NCBI RefSeq assembly: GCF_003026215.1
Contig: NZ_PYOC01000005.1
Location: 186,001-250,000 of the forward strand
From: Photobacterium indicum
Lineage (GTDB): Bacteria > Pseudomonadota > Gammaproteobacteria > Enterobacterales > Vibrionaceae
Direction: 5' to 3'
DNA length: 64,000 nt
In this document: piece by piece, positions 8,501 through 18,023 of the stretch
Numbering within the stretch: the stretch's first letter is position 1
Layout of the letters: each line of letters begins with the position of its first letter
Made by a program: the position numbers and the translations under genes
Notes under the pieces: model-generated
What the model saw: only the letters and a program-made list of their open reading frames with translations
Told to the model about the DNA's origin: nothing
Database searches by the model: none

Positions 8501-10276
8501 TTAAATGGTTAGTGACGGTTCAAGCCGAAGATCGATAAGTTTAAACTGGTCTACATCGAAAAGACCTTTTACCGTCATTTTCAATGATGGAATAACCGGA
8601 AGCGCTAAGAAACTCATTTGTACAAATGGTTCTGCAACGGTTATCCCAATTCGTTTGGCTGCATCCTTTAATATCTCGATTTGTCTGGCGATCATTTCTG
8701 AGCTTTCCAAACTCATGATCCCGCCCAGCGGTAACATGAGCTCTGCGGTTATCTTGCCGTTTTGCACAACACAATATCCACCGCCTATCCTTAACAGATG
8801 GTTGATGGCCTGGGCCATACTTTCTTCATCAACGCCTATGGCAACAATATTATGAGAGTCGTGACCAACGCTGGATGCAATGGCACCATGGTTGAGTTCA
8901 AACCCCTTTACTAATCCCATCGCAGGTGGAAGCTGGTGGCCATAGCGTTCAACGATGGCGAGCTTGTTAATGTTTGTTTCGGTAAACTGACATCCATCGA
9001 AGCGACAAATCAGGTGATCGGTGATCAGCTCATCTTTCACTATGCTAATCACATTATAATCGCCTGTTTTAAGGTCGATTTTAAGTTCGTCCGCTGTTAC
9101 TGCCTTATGCCGCATACTTGGCTGCAAGGGAGGGGCAGAGATGGCTAGTTTATCTGAAACCGACGCTGCCAGATTTAACTGATCAACAAATTTACCGCCA
9201 ATTAATACCTGCTGAATATCGACCTGATGTAAATCAGTCATCAGGTTAAGATCGGCTTTATATCCAGGAGCAATGAGTCCTAACCGGCGCAAACCAAAGT
9301 GCTTCGCCGCTGACCAGGAAGCTACACGGTAGGCAAGGTGCGGTTTGATTTTATGATGTTGAATCAGTCTTTTGACTAAATAATTGAGATGCCCCTCTTT
9401 CGCAATTTCATGAGGGTTGCGATCATCGGTACATAGCAAACATAACGGTGAGCTATATTCGGTGATTAAAGGGGCTAGGGCATCCAGGTTTTTGGCGACA
9501 GATCCCTCACGTATGATCACCGCCATTCCTTTGGTGAGCTTTTCTTTGCCTTCACGGTAACTCACCGTTTCATGGCAATTTTGAATACCGCTGGCGACAT
9601 AACCAGACAGCTCAAGACCACTCAATAACGGGCAGTGCCCATCTAGATTGAGTTCACTGAATGCTGCCAGCTTGTCTAACATGGCTGGGTGGCCATTAAG
9701 CACTGAGGGATAATCCATTACCTCGGCTAAACCCAGCACGTGCGGATGGTCGAGGTAGGCTTTCATTTCATCCAGGGTAAAATCACTGCCATTGATATCA
9801 AGTCCTGGTACCGCAGGAACACAAGAGCTCACCTGCACAAACATGTTCTGGTGTGTCATTTCACTGCAGCGTAAGAACCATTCAAATCCTTCTTTTCCTA
9901 CTACATTGACTAATTCATGCGGATCACAAACGATGCTGGTGGTACCGAGAGGCAAAGTTGTGCGCTCGAATTCGAAAGGGGTCATGGTTGATGTTTCAAC
10001 ATGCATATGCCCGTCGATAAATCCCGGTACGGCGATTTGTCCCTTGCAATCGACTATGCGTTCGGCCTGTAAGTGCTCGGCTTCTGAACCGAGAGCAACG
10101 ATGTAGCCCTCATCAATCACAATGGGCCCCGAGTTGATCTCGCCATTAATCAAATCCAGTATCGACAGGTTGGTTAATTTTAGTGAAGCAGTTTGTTCTT
10201 TGCGAAGGATAGCCAGTATACGCGTGAGCTGTTCCCGACTCAGTTGCTGGGTATGCTTATGCATTATATTTGACAT
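8501..10276 (-). CDS. ade: Adenine deaminase
   Basis: A 591-residue amidohydrolase, close to the roughly 588 residues of E. coli Ade. It carries the metal-binding GFIDGHMHVETSTM and later motifs LNLDGHCPLLSG and CTDDRNPHEIAKEGHL, typical of the adenine deaminase branch (adenine to hypoxanthine plus ammonia). AGGAG precedes ATG 10276 by 7 bases. It follows the NCS2 permease by 14 bases, so uptake and deamination of a purine are co-transcribed. This is a salvage module for external adenine. Confidence 0.92.
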   Translation of the reverse strand: MSNIMHKHTQQLSREQLTRILAILRKEQTASLKLTNLSILDLINGEINSGPIVIDEGYIVALGSEAEHLQAERIVDCKGQIAVPGFIDGHMHVETSTMTPFEFERTTLPLGTTSIVCDPHELVNVVGKEGFEWFLRCSEMTHQNMFVQVSSCVPAVPGLDINGSDFTLDEMKAYLDHPHVLGLAEVMDYPSVLNGHPAMLDKLAAFSELNLDGHCPLLSGLELSGYVASGIQNCHETVSYREGKEKLTKGMAVIIREGSVAKNLDALAPLITEYSSPLCLLCTDDRNPHEIAKEGHLNYLVKRLIQHHKIKPHLAYRVASWSAAKHFGLRRLGLIAPGYKADLNLMTDLHQVDIQQVLIGGKFVDQLNLAASVSDKLAISAPPLQPSMRHKAVTADELKIDLKTGDYNVISIVKDELITDHLICRFDGCQFTETNINKLAIVERYGHQLPPAMGLVKGFELNHGAIASSVGHDSHNIVAIGVDEESMAQAINHLLRIGGGYCVVQNGKITAELMLPLGGIMSLESSEMIARQIEILKDAAKRIGITVAEPFVQMSFLALPVIPSLKMTVKGLFDVDQFKLIDLRLEPSLTI

Positions 10277-10290
10277 AAACGAGCTCCTGA

Positions 10291-11679
10291 TTAATGACCA
10301 TCAATAAAAATAAATTTGATAATAAACAACAGAGCAACAATCGCGACGCCGGGGTGAATTTCACGCCAGCGGTTTGTACCTGCTTTCATTACGCAGTAAG
10401 TAATAAAGCCTGTTGCAATACCTTCAGTGATTGAAAAACTAAACGGCATCATGACGGTAGTAATAAAGGCGGGAGCGGCTTCTGTCATATCGTTCCAGTC
10501 AATTTGTGCTAACCCGGAAGACATCAATATACCGACGTAAATCAGGGCACCAGCAACCGCGTAGCCTGGCACCATAGCAGCCAATGGAGAAAAGAAAATA
10601 ACGATGATAAATAACAGGCCTGCGACAATGGCAGTTAAACCAGTTCGGCCACCAACGGCAACACCAGCGGAACTTTCAATATAGGCTGTTACTGTTGATG
10701 TTCCCATGTAAGCACCAGCAACAGAGGTCAGTGAATCTGCCATCAAGGCTTGTTTCATTCGGGGAAAACGGCCTCTATTATCCGTGATTCCGCATTTCTC
10801 GGTGACACCGATCATGGTGCCAGAGCTGTCAAACAAACTTACTAAAGCAAAGGAGAAAATAACGCCAGCAAGGGCAAAATCTAACGAACCGGCAAGATCG
10901 GCCTGGCCAAAGGTACTCTCAATACTTGGCGGCATTGCCATAATGCCTGTGTATTCTACATCGCCCATGAGGGCCGCAATTGAAGTGACGACAACAATAG
11001 AGATAAGCACTGCGGCATGAATACCACGGGAAGCCAAAATAACGATAATAAAGAAGCCAAGTGCACCTAAAACACACTGTAGCGAGCTCAAATCACCAAT
11101 GGTGATCATTGTTGCCGGACTTGCGACGACAATCCCGGCGTTGCTCAAGCCGACTAGCGCAATAAGCAGGCCGATACCACTTGGAATACTGATACGTAAG
11201 CAGCTTGGAATATTGGTTAATATCCATGACCGAATACCGAAAGCGGACATCAGGGCAAAGCATATTGCTCCCCAGAAAATTGTTCCCATACCGACCTGCC
11301 AGCTTATCCCCATGCCGACCACAACAGAGAAGGCAAAAAAGGCATTCAGTCCCATCGCTGGTGCTAACGCAATAGGAAGGTTGGCAATAAGCCCCATGCC
11401 AATACAGCCCATGGCACTGATTAAACAAGTGACAACAAAAACGCCACTCGGGTCCATCCCGGCGGCAGAAAGTATTTGCGGGTTAACAAACACAATGTAC
11501 ACCATCGTCATGAAGGTGGTGATACCTGCAATTATTTCGGTGGATAGGGTGGTGTTATGAGCTGATAGCTTAAAATGGCGTTCAATAAAACCCTGTCTGG
11601 GATCTGGTTGAGAGTTGGTCAATGAATCTGTAGAGCCCTCATTGACGGGAGTACTATTGTCACTGCTTGGCATGGTCAT
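10291..11679 (-). CDS. NCS2-family nucleobase permease (adenine/hypoxanthine type)
   Basis: A 462-residue membrane protein with about 12-14 hydrophobic segments and the AzgA-like signature ALAPAMGLNAFFAF. It is most like the bacterial adenine/hypoxanthine/guanine permeases (AdeQ/PurP/YicO group). I chose ATG 11679 over 11703 because AAGGA lies 7 bases upstream of 11679. It shares an operon with adenine deaminase 14 bases downstream, which supports adenine as substrate. No purine riboswitch core was found upstream by eye. Confidence 0.88.
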   Translation of the reverse strand: MTMPSSDNSTPVNEGSTDSLTNSQPDPRQGFIERHFKLSAHNTTLSTEIIAGITTFMTMVYIVFVNPQILSAAGMDPSGVFVVTCLISAMGCIGMGLIANLPIALAPAMGLNAFFAFSVVVGMGISWQVGMGTIFWGAICFALMSAFGIRSWILTNIPSCLRISIPSGIGLLIALVGLSNAGIVVASPATMITIGDLSSLQCVLGALGFFIIVILASRGIHAAVLISIVVVTSIAALMGDVEYTGIMAMPPSIESTFGQADLAGSLDFALAGVIFSFALVSLFDSSGTMIGVTEKCGITDNRGRFPRMKQALMADSLTSVAGAYMGTSTVTAYIESSAGVAVGGRTGLTAIVAGLLFIIVIFFSPLAAMVPGYAVAGALIYVGILMSSGLAQIDWNDMTEAAPAFITTVMMPFSFSITEGIATGFITYCVMKAGTNRWREIHPGVAIVALLFIIKFIFIDGH

Positions 11680-12153
11680 AAACAATTCCTTGTCGTCTTT
11701 CATCTAACAGGTGGGCACACTGATTAAGCAGTTTATTTCTGAATGTGTTACATCATTGACCGATGCTTTGTCTTAATTGAAGACAATCCAATCAATCGTG
11801 AAATAAACTGAGTTAATTTTTTCGCGAAGATTTATTTATGACAAATAATCGCGCTATTCATAACTATTTTCAGGTGCTGACGATTTATAATTTCTATGGG
11901 GCGTTAAATACTCGAATACATTCTAGGGAATTTATCGATGAAATAGGCATGACGCTGCTCTCACTTTGTGGACTTTATTATTCCGCATAAAGGCTTATTT
12001 GATGAATTCATCAATGACCAAATTGATTTAAATCAAAAGCTGTTTAGGAAGAGATAACAGAATATGAGAAAGTTGAACTAGGCAGAGGTTTATGGTTGTT
12101 GGTTAATGTTTAATCAAAGTAGTGTCTTGATTACGGAAGATTATTAGACGTTT
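11680..12153. other. Intergenic region between divergent permease and TetR genes
   Basis: About 470 AT-rich bases. A 49-codon open frame at 11838-11987 resembles nothing I recognise. The region should contain the divergent promoters of the adenine operon and the TetR gene; no clear operator palindrome was identified. Confidence 0.3.
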
Positions 12154-12798
12154 ATGATAGATTCAGTAAAACCTCGTGGGCGACCTAAACAAGAAGCAGA
12201 GCAGTTTTGCAGCCACCAAGCTATTCTTGACGTTGCCCGAAGTCTGTTTATGAAGCATTCATACAGTAAGGTAACAACGCGGAAGATCGCACAGGAGGCA
12301 GGTGTTGATGTCGCGTTAATTGGCTATTATTTTGGAAATAAAGGCCAGCTTTATAAAGCGGTGTTTGATGATATTTATAAACCTTTTTTTCAAAAGCTGA
12401 ATCAACTTGAGAAAGCCTCATCAAACAGAAATACGATTGAAGATCTTTTCATGACAATTTTTAATTTGGATGTCGAATATCCTGAGCTGTTAGGCATTAT
12501 TTATAAAACGCTGGTACTTAATGATGGTCCGAGAAGAAGTTATATTGATAAATCAATTTTGTCATATACCGATGATTTCCATATTAAGATTTTCTCTGCC
12601 TTGCAACAAAAAGGCTTTATAGAACCAGAGCTGGATGTCATTTTGCTAAAAGACAGTTTTAATGCTTTAGTGATGATGCCTTTTTTCTTCTACCCGTTAA
12701 AAAAGGAAGGCAGCTCAGAGGAAGAAACCATTCAGTATTGTGAGAAACTGTACAGGCAAAATATCCGGTTGTTCCTGCACGGGTGCGCCATAAATTAA
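12154..12798 (+). CDS. TetR-family transcriptional regulator
   Basis: A 214-residue protein with the N-terminal TetR helix-turn-helix: ILDVARSLFMKHSYSKVTTRKIAQEAGV then IGYYFGNKGQLYKAVFDDI (about residues 26-75). The C-terminal ligand domain is unassigned. It is divergent from the adenine permease operon across 474 bases and convergent with the alkyl sulfatase, so either may be its target; neither link is shown by a visible operator. Confidence 0.88.
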   Translation: MIDSVKPRGRPKQEAEQFCSHQAILDVARSLFMKHSYSKVTTRKIAQEAGVDVALIGYYFGNKGQLYKAVFDDIYKPFFQKLNQLEKASSNRNTIEDLFMTIFNLDVEYPELLGIIYKTLVLNDGPRRSYIDKSILSYTDDFHIKIFSALQQKGFIEPELDVILLKDSFNALVMMPFFFYPLKKEGSSEEETIQYCEKLYRQNIRLFLHGCAIN

Positions 12799-12833
12799 GT
12801 ATCTGGTATTTATAAGCATCGTTCTGCTGATAA

Positions 12834-12899
12834 TAAAAAACGGACAGTCCTTTAGGTTACAATTAACACCTAAAAAGGAATGTCCGCTTACTTTTTTTA
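12834..12899. terminator. Bidirectional terminator
   Basis: CGGACAGTCC-TTTAGGT (12841-12857) pairs with ACCTAAAAAGGAATGTCCG (ending 12886). An A-tract lies upstream (12834-12840) and a T-tract downstream (12892-12898), so it can serve both the TetR gene and the convergent alkyl sulfatase. Confidence 0.8.
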
Positions 12900-12904
12900 T
12901 AAGG

Positions 12905-14896
12905 TTATTTTTTTAGTAACGGCAAAATTTCAAAAGACGAATCAAAATGGTCTAAATTAGAAATGATTTCCTGCAATAAATTCTGATTCCCTTTGATACT
13001 CGCTCTCCCAGATTTGAATAATTCATCTGGAGATATTTCACCTACTAACACACTAGAAAGGTCTTTTTTAGTAATATATAACGTCGAACCAGCCGTTTTT
13101 ACCGCTTCTTTAGTCTGTACCGTTGTCATATTACCGTTAGAAATTTCCGTGTAATAATATTCCTTCACATCTTTATGTACGGTATTAAATGATAAGTTAA
13201 GTCCTGCCTCAATCGCCTTCGGCGCATTAAAGCGAACTGCCATCATATCTAAAACACCTTCAGTTGGAGCTGCAGCAATAACATCAGCGGAGTTGAAAGC
13301 AATTGGTGGCTTAGTTTTACTTGTACGCAGTTCATTAGCACCTTGCAGGTAGCTATTACGCCACGCCATTGTTTCTGCTTGATAACCTTGTTGCTCAAAA
13401 CTATCAGCTAAGGCACCTCGGTATTGGATGTTAGTCGGCTCACATTGCACTAAGTCATTAAATAACTGTGATGATTCTTGATATAATCCTTTTTCAAAAA
13501 ATTTCATGCCCGCTTTATAAACCGCTTGTGCACCAGATATTTCAACATAAACACATGATTTATCCTGTGTGAGCAGCGGATTAACATTAACAGGGTTGGC
13601 ATCGAAATAACCTAAATATAAGTTCACAACCGCGCGCGCATTATGTGAATACGAGCCGTGATAACCATTTGTATACCACTTGTTGAATAATGCATCTGGC
13701 ACCATAGCTTCAATTTTACGGCCGATATCATTAATCGTTGTACCGTTGTTCGCTAAACGCATTGATTGATTATGTATAAAACCATAATTATCACGTTGAA
13801 AAGTTAGGTACTCATTAATCTCATCAGTTTCCCATACCGGCGCAGAGTGAGACGACGTTAATGCTTCAATACGATCGCCATACGCTAATTTCATTTCTGT
13901 TAAGTACTTAGTCCATTGCAATGCATCGCGGGTCTTGGCACCACGGAAAGTATAAATGTTATGCATACCATGGAAGGTTAATTCACCTGTAAATAACGTT
14001 TTGTATTGCTCTACCCAGGTAATAATTTCTACAGGGGCTTCTGCTTCAGGTACATTAGTAAACTCAAAAACCACGCCATCAATGGTATGCCTTTCAACTT
14101 TATCAACAATCTCAAGATTTGGTGTGATTAAGGTGATGCCACCTTCATGGCCATGGGTTAATCCTATGGCGTTATCAACTTGACCGTAGATATTTTTAGG
14201 AAGATTTGAACCATATTGATAATCAGAACGACGAGACATCGCATTGCCTGCAATCATATTCTCATCCGAAACTGCTTCCACAAACCCTTCAGGAGCAATG
14301 ATTTTAATGTCTTTTGCGAAATCTTCACTTAATCCCTTAACCCCTCCGAAATGATCACCGTGGGCATGTGAATACACAACTGCATGTATAGTGTGTGGTT
14401 TCGGTAAATGTTTCTTAGCAAATTCCCAGCCTAGACGCATCGTTTCATCAAGCAATCCTTGATCATTAACCACATATCCGGTTTTTGTACGGAAAAAAGT
14501 AACATTAGAAATTTCATGACCACGTAACTGATAAACCCCATCAACAACTTTATAAAGCCCTTGTGCCTGATAGTTCATTTTCGCTTGACGAAAAATAGAT
14601 GGGTTTACAGAATCGGGATGATCTTTCTCATCAACACCTTTTAAAAAATCATGGAAAGGCTCTCTGATTTGACCAGCCTTATTATCACCAAAAGCGGCAA
14701 TTAAACCACGCTCTTGTTCCTCAAAAGCTTTTCTATCACTATAAGGCAGATGCTTAGCGGCTTCTTTATTCGCCTTAATGGTATGCTCACTTGCAGGTTT
14801 AAAAGTAAAAATTTCTTCTGCAAAAGCAATGTTTGGATTGATTACGGCCAAGGTAATGCCAGTCACAATAGGTAATAAATTAATAGTTTTCTTCAT
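12905..14896 (-). CDS. Alkyl/aryl sulfatase, metallo-beta-lactamase fold (SdsA-type)
   Basis: A 663-residue exported enzyme. Residues 1-26 form a signal peptide (KKTINLLPIVTGITLAV, cleavage after AFA). The MBL zinc motif HAHGDH is at residues 177-182, followed by GLTHGHEGG. The C-terminal region has the dimerisation and SCP2-like domains of the BDS1/SdsA1 family. Such enzymes cleave sulfate from alkyl sulfates such as dodecyl sulfate, here probably in the periplasm. It is monocistronic and convergent with the TetR gene. Confidence 0.88.
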   Translation of the reverse strand: MKKTINLLPIVTGITLAVINPNIAFAEEIFTFKPASEHTIKANKEAAKHLPYSDRKAFEEQERGLIAAFGDNKAGQIREPFHDFLKGVDEKDHPDSVNPSIFRQAKMNYQAQGLYKVVDGVYQLRGHEISNVTFFRTKTGYVVNDQGLLDETMRLGWEFAKKHLPKPHTIHAVVYSHAHGDHFGGVKGLSEDFAKDIKIIAPEGFVEAVSDENMIAGNAMSRRSDYQYGSNLPKNIYGQVDNAIGLTHGHEGGITLITPNLEIVDKVERHTIDGVVFEFTNVPEAEAPVEIITWVEQYKTLFTGELTFHGMHNIYTFRGAKTRDALQWTKYLTEMKLAYGDRIEALTSSHSAPVWETDEINEYLTFQRDNYGFIHNQSMRLANNGTTINDIGRKIEAMVPDALFNKWYTNGYHGSYSHNARAVVNLYLGYFDANPVNVNPLLTQDKSCVYVEISGAQAVYKAGMKFFEKGLYQESSQLFNDLVQCEPTNIQYRGALADSFEQQGYQAETMAWRNSYLQGANELRTSKTKPPIAFNSADVIAAAPTEGVLDMMAVRFNAPKAIEAGLNLSFNTVHKDVKEYYYTEISNGNMTTVQTKEAVKTAGSTLYITKKDLSSVLVGEISPDELFKSGRASIKGNQNLLQEIISNLDHFDSSFEILPLLKK

Positions 14897-15198
14897 GAAT
14901 CATCACCCTTAATAGGTATAAGATAAGCCGCCAATGCTAGTCATTTAGCAGATCATGTTTTCACGTTTCATTCATCAAAACTGAATATATATTTTAATGA
15001 TGACTCAGGATTATCATGTTATCAAATTGTAAATTATACATGTCGATATTAATCTGTATTGAAGTTATATATTCAACGGGCGCTTAGGTTGGCTATGATG
15101 CCCACACTGTTTCGCATCTGGATACATGTGTGGATAAAAGCTCCGTTAAAACGAGGCTCATAATTTTGACCTTGATAGTCGCAGGGAAGTGAGCGCAA
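14897..15198. other. Spacer without a recognisable gene
   Basis: About 300 AT-rich bases upstream of the sulfatase on the minus strand and downstream of the small membrane gene. I see no gene, clear operator or terminator. Confidence 0.3.
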
Positions 15199-15438
15199 TT
15201 AGTTAACATTGTCTTTTTGGGCTTTCTCCAGTAAGGTTTTAATCTCTTTAAGTTCCTTCTCCATATGCTCTGCTCTCACACTGCTATGGTAGGCCATCAT
15301 GATCAGTTTTACTGAGACTAAAAATACTCCAGCTTCTAAAAATAGAGCATGAGTGAAACCAGTGGTAAACAGGGCTAATGTAAATAATATAAAGGTAATA
15401 ACAATGACCAGTAGGGAGTTATTATCAAAGTGTTTCAT
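15199..15438 (-). CDS. Small two-helix membrane protein, unknown function
   Basis: A 79-residue protein with two hydrophobic segments (about residues 8-28 and 30-49) and a charged C-terminal helix, EHMEKELKEIKTLLEKAQ, that may form a coiled coil. Its ATG overlaps the stop of the truncated stress-protein gene by 4 bases, so the pair is translationally coupled. The family is not recognised. Confidence 0.6.
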   Translation of the reverse strand: MKHFDNNSLLVIVITFILFTLALFTTGFTHALFLEAGVFLVSVKLIMMAYHSSVRAEHMEKELKEIKTLLEKAQKDNVN

Positions 15439-15605
15439 GTAGCCTCCTTAGCAAGCATATTGGGCGATAAAGGGTATTCGTCACAGGTAAATACGACGGT
15501 GAGTTTAGCTTGGTTATTCATCGCTAACATTGCTGTTTGAAATAGCATGCTACGGTTATCGGATTCAGGTTGGTAAAGACATAAAATATTGTTTGCTCGC
15601 CACAT
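15435..15605 (-). CDS. Truncated universal-stress-protein-like fragment
   Basis: A 56-residue protein starting at ATG 15605, chosen because AAGGAG lies 6 bases upstream. NNILCLYQPESDNRSMLFQTAM followed by KLTVVFTC resembles the first beta-alpha-beta unit of a UspA domain, whose normal length is about 140 residues. Everything after that unit is missing, so this is either a remnant or a stand-alone half-domain. It is coupled to the small membrane gene downstream and lies in a decayed region. Confidence 0.45.
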   Translation of the reverse strand: MWRANNILCLYQPESDNRSMLFQTAMLAMNNQAKLTVVFTCDEYPLSPNMLAKEAT

Positions 15606-16207
15606 AATCATCTCCTTGAAAACTAGATAAGTTAACATCGCAATGCCTATTGGTAGTGGCTAATGTTACGTTTGTGCTGTTTATTTTACGGGTTTGGGCT
15701 AATTGTTAAATATAGCCCTGTATAGATAAATACATTAATTATATTTATGTATTTAGTGTAATCAGCTCAGAATTTGTTGGATATGCTTGACCACTTGTTG
15801 GTAGCGCAGCTTATATTGCACATCACTACAACATCGCCTTTATGATGATAAATGGCGGTTGCTCCGTTACTGAGTTGTGTTGTTTGAAGTCATTAATGGG
15901 TGGAATGCTTTGTAAGCGTGAAGAACAGGCTTTCCAGCCTCATTATGAGCTATTGTTTGATTCTGATACGGGTGCAGTGAAAACAAGCCAGTATTGTGAG
16001 AACTAGTTTATGAGGGCACTAAAAGGTGTCGCGATAGCGGGCAAAGCGATTATCACCCGCTTACATGAACGGTGCATAGTGTTTCAGGTGCCATGCGCTC
16101 CTTAACTTGGAGTTCTGTGAATAAGTGTCTAGATCATTGGTGTTTTTATGTTGAAACGCTGTACTAAGACAAGGCTGTGAAATCAGTGATATAGGACTAT
16201 GATTTAT
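15606..16207. other. Region without an intact gene
   Basis: About 600 bases with short codon-like stretches but no intact frame. The plus-strand stretch 15903-16006 reads CKREEQAFQPHYELLFDS and onward to a stop, which looks protein-like but matches nothing I recognise. It is probably decayed coding sequence, together with the fragments to either side. Confidence 0.35.
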
Positions 16208-16280
16208 TGGAATACTCTATTGCAAGGAAATTAGAATGACTATAGGAGAAGCTGAATGGATGCAGACGTAGAGTATTCCA
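16208..16280. repeat. Perfect 12-bp inverted repeat pair
   Basis: TGGAATACTCTA (16208-16219) and its exact reverse complement TAGAGTATTCCA (16269-16280) flank 49 bases. It could be a cruciform, a recombination scar or the ends of a very small element. There is no open frame between the arms. Confidence 0.55.
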
Positions 16281-16289
16281 CCCGCTACT

Positions 16290-16355
16290 GAAGATATCTG
16301 GATGCCAGAATCACGTGATATTATCCAGTACCTTCAGGCCAACTACATGGGTTAG
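16290..16355 (+). pseudogene. Possible C-terminal scrap of a GST/glutaredoxin-like domain
   Basis: The frame reads EDIWMPESRDIIQYLQANYM and then stops. The PES-DII-YL pattern is like the end of glutathione S-transferase N-terminal (thioredoxin-fold) domains. No start or upstream domain is present, so this would be a fragment only. The assignment is tentative because the segment is short. Confidence 0.3.
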
Positions 16356-16386
16356 CGTTTTTCTTGATTTTACGATGGAGTGGAAT

Positions 16387-16752
16387 ATGGAGTATCACGC
16401 ACATCCAGATTCAGAGTTGTCTGATGAACAGCTTTCTCAACTAGTAAACACCCTCACACAAAAACAAAATAGCCTCACCCAACAGAATGAAGAATTGCAG
16501 CGCCTTATTACCCAAAAGCAGGACTGCTCAATCTTAGATTTTGCGGATGCGGCGAGGTTGAAAGATGAGAGTCTACGCGCAGCAATCCTATTCGATAAGA
16601 ACCAAGAACTCCTACAGCAGATAGCTAGAGCATTTGTGATGTTGAAAAATGGACGTTACGGAGTCAGTACGGTAACGGGAGAGTCCATTCCCATTGAGAG
16701 ACTTCTGATAGTACCGTGGACAAGCACTTGTATTGAGGATATTAGTACGTGA
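16387..16752 (+). CDS. DksA/TraR-like protein lacking most zinc-finger cysteines
   Basis: A 121-residue protein; start ATG 16387 has GGAG 6 bases upstream. A coiled-coil-like N-terminal half (LTQKQNSLTQQNEELQRL) precedes a C-terminal segment ALxRxxxGxYG-like: FVMLKNGRYGVSTVTGE, then IPIERLLIVP. That is the DksA/TraR zinc-finger pattern, but three of four ligand positions are Ser, Thr and Asp; only one Cys remains. It could still bind RNA polymerase like non-zinc DksA2-type proteins, or be a decaying copy. It sits among remnants and a repeat element. Confidence 0.6.
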   Translation: MEYHAHPDSELSDEQLSQLVNTLTQKQNSLTQQNEELQRLITQKQDCSILDFADAARLKDESLRAAILFDKNQELLQQIARAFVMLKNGRYGVSTVTGESIPIERLLIVPWTSTCIEDIST

Positions 16753-16780
16753 TATACCGCTGACTATCAGTCACATTAAT

Positions 16781-17046
16781 TATACCCAAGCGACCTCAAG
16801 ATGCAGGATTCAGAGTGATCTCAGCGTATTTAATTCAAGGAAAATGTGTGCAGGAATGGCATTCCCTTTAAAACACATTTGACACAGAAGTAGATACGCT
16901 GAATCACTCCCGAAGGGCGAGTTTTGTTGGGCTCTATGCGGTGTTACTTATTTTCAACGTAGAATGACTAGGTCTATAAATAAGTGCCTTGCCTAGAGCC
17001 CAACCAATTCTCGCTGAAACGAGCATCTTGAGGTAACTTGGGTATA
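16781..17046. repeat. 266-bp palindromic repeat element (MITE-like)
   Basis: The ends are near-perfect inverted repeats: TATACCCAAGCGACCTCAAG (16781) against a right end whose reverse complement starts TATACCCAAGTTACCTCAAG, about 22 of 24 bases matching. Inner segments are also self-complementary, such as TTGGGCTCTA with TAGAGCCCAA and GATTCAGAGTGAT with an inverted copy near 16900. It has no open frame. Shorter relatives lie at 32937-32970 and 36509-36579. Confidence 0.8.
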
Positions 17047-17112
17047 TATGCCCCTCTGAACGCATAATGCCACTGGCTCTTAAACAAGTGGCATTATGAT
17101 AATAGCGTTGCG

Positions 17113-17889
17113 TTACAGCTCTTTGTTTATCTGTACCAATACTTCTTCTGTGGTTCTAACACCGTTCGCGATCATACGAACATTGGTCATTGCCGCTGCA
17201 TAACCATCCATACCAGGCAACTGTGCAGCCGCTGTTGCATCTTTCACAACTAATACCTCAAAGCCTTGCTCCATAAATTCTCTTAAATGGGATTCTGTAC
17301 AGAGATTTGCAGACATCCCAGCCAGAATTATTTTACTCACGTTGCGTTTACGTAGCTGAAGGACAGTGTCGTTCGTGTCTGGGCCATACACTTTATGAGG
17401 GTTCGCCACTGCAGTTTTTCCGTTATTGATGTATTTTTTGTATTGCGGCATAAAGTCTGGACCCGTGCTGGGTTTAAAGCCTGCTTGATCAAGGCGCTCA
17501 TCACTTTCAAACATCTTTATTCCGTGCATCGCATGCTCTAGTGCACCACCATGCTTAAAGGTCAAATCTTGCGGAGCGTAAAAGTGAGGAGAGATCACAA
17601 GAAGTATGTCTTTCTCGCCCGCAATTTTCATTAGTTTCTCAATGTTTTCAACTGTGCCATTCTTAGTAACGCTTTTCCCTACTAACGCCCACGCCACACC
17701 ATCGGGAGATAGAAAGTCAATTTGTGGATCTGTAATGACGATAGCTGTTTGGCCTTTGACAAAAACCACACCAGGGTCAGGAAGCCCGTCTCCGCCTTTC
17801 TTCGCCCCGTCAGCAGCGTGGGCTGCTACTCCGGAAAAAAATAGTGCGGTACATGAAGATATTAAAATAATGAGATTTTTCATATTCAT
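17113..17889 (-). CDS. Exported isochorismatase-family cysteine hydrolase
   Basis: A 258-residue protein; I chose ATG 17889 because GGAG lies 9 bases upstream. A signal peptide spans about residues 1-26 (LIILISSCTALFFSGVAAHA). The isochorismatase fold shows the nucleophile Cys in GMSANLCTESHLREF and the acid Asp in VITDPQIDFLSPDG. Family members hydrolyse amides or vinyl ethers (nicotinamidase, ureido and related activities). Export to the periplasm is unusual for the family. Substrate unknown. Confidence 0.8.
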   Translation of the reverse strand: MNMKNLIILISSCTALFFSGVAAHAADGAKKGGDGLPDPGVVFVKGQTAIVITDPQIDFLSPDGVAWALVGKSVTKNGTVENIEKLMKIAGEKDILLVISPHFYAPQDLTFKHGGALEHAMHGIKMFESDERLDQAGFKPSTGPDFMPQYKKYINNGKTAVANPHKVYGPDTNDTVLQLRKRNVSKIILAGMSANLCTESHLREFMEQGFEVLVVKDATAAAQLPGMDGYAAAMTNVRMIANGVRTTEEVLVQINKEL

Positions 17890-18023
17890 AACATTCAACT
17901 CCAACTTTAAGTGACACTTGGGTAACTATATACTTGCAATGTTATCGTTTACGTTTAAACACAAGTAAAATAAAGATAGGTATAAAGGGTATTTTGTCAA
18001 GACACTAACCCTGTTCCAGTAAG

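Noticed and set aside
11680..12153. Purine riboswitch upstream of the adenine permease
   Set aside because: No purine aptamer core could be seen on the minus strand, and a TetR gene lies there instead.
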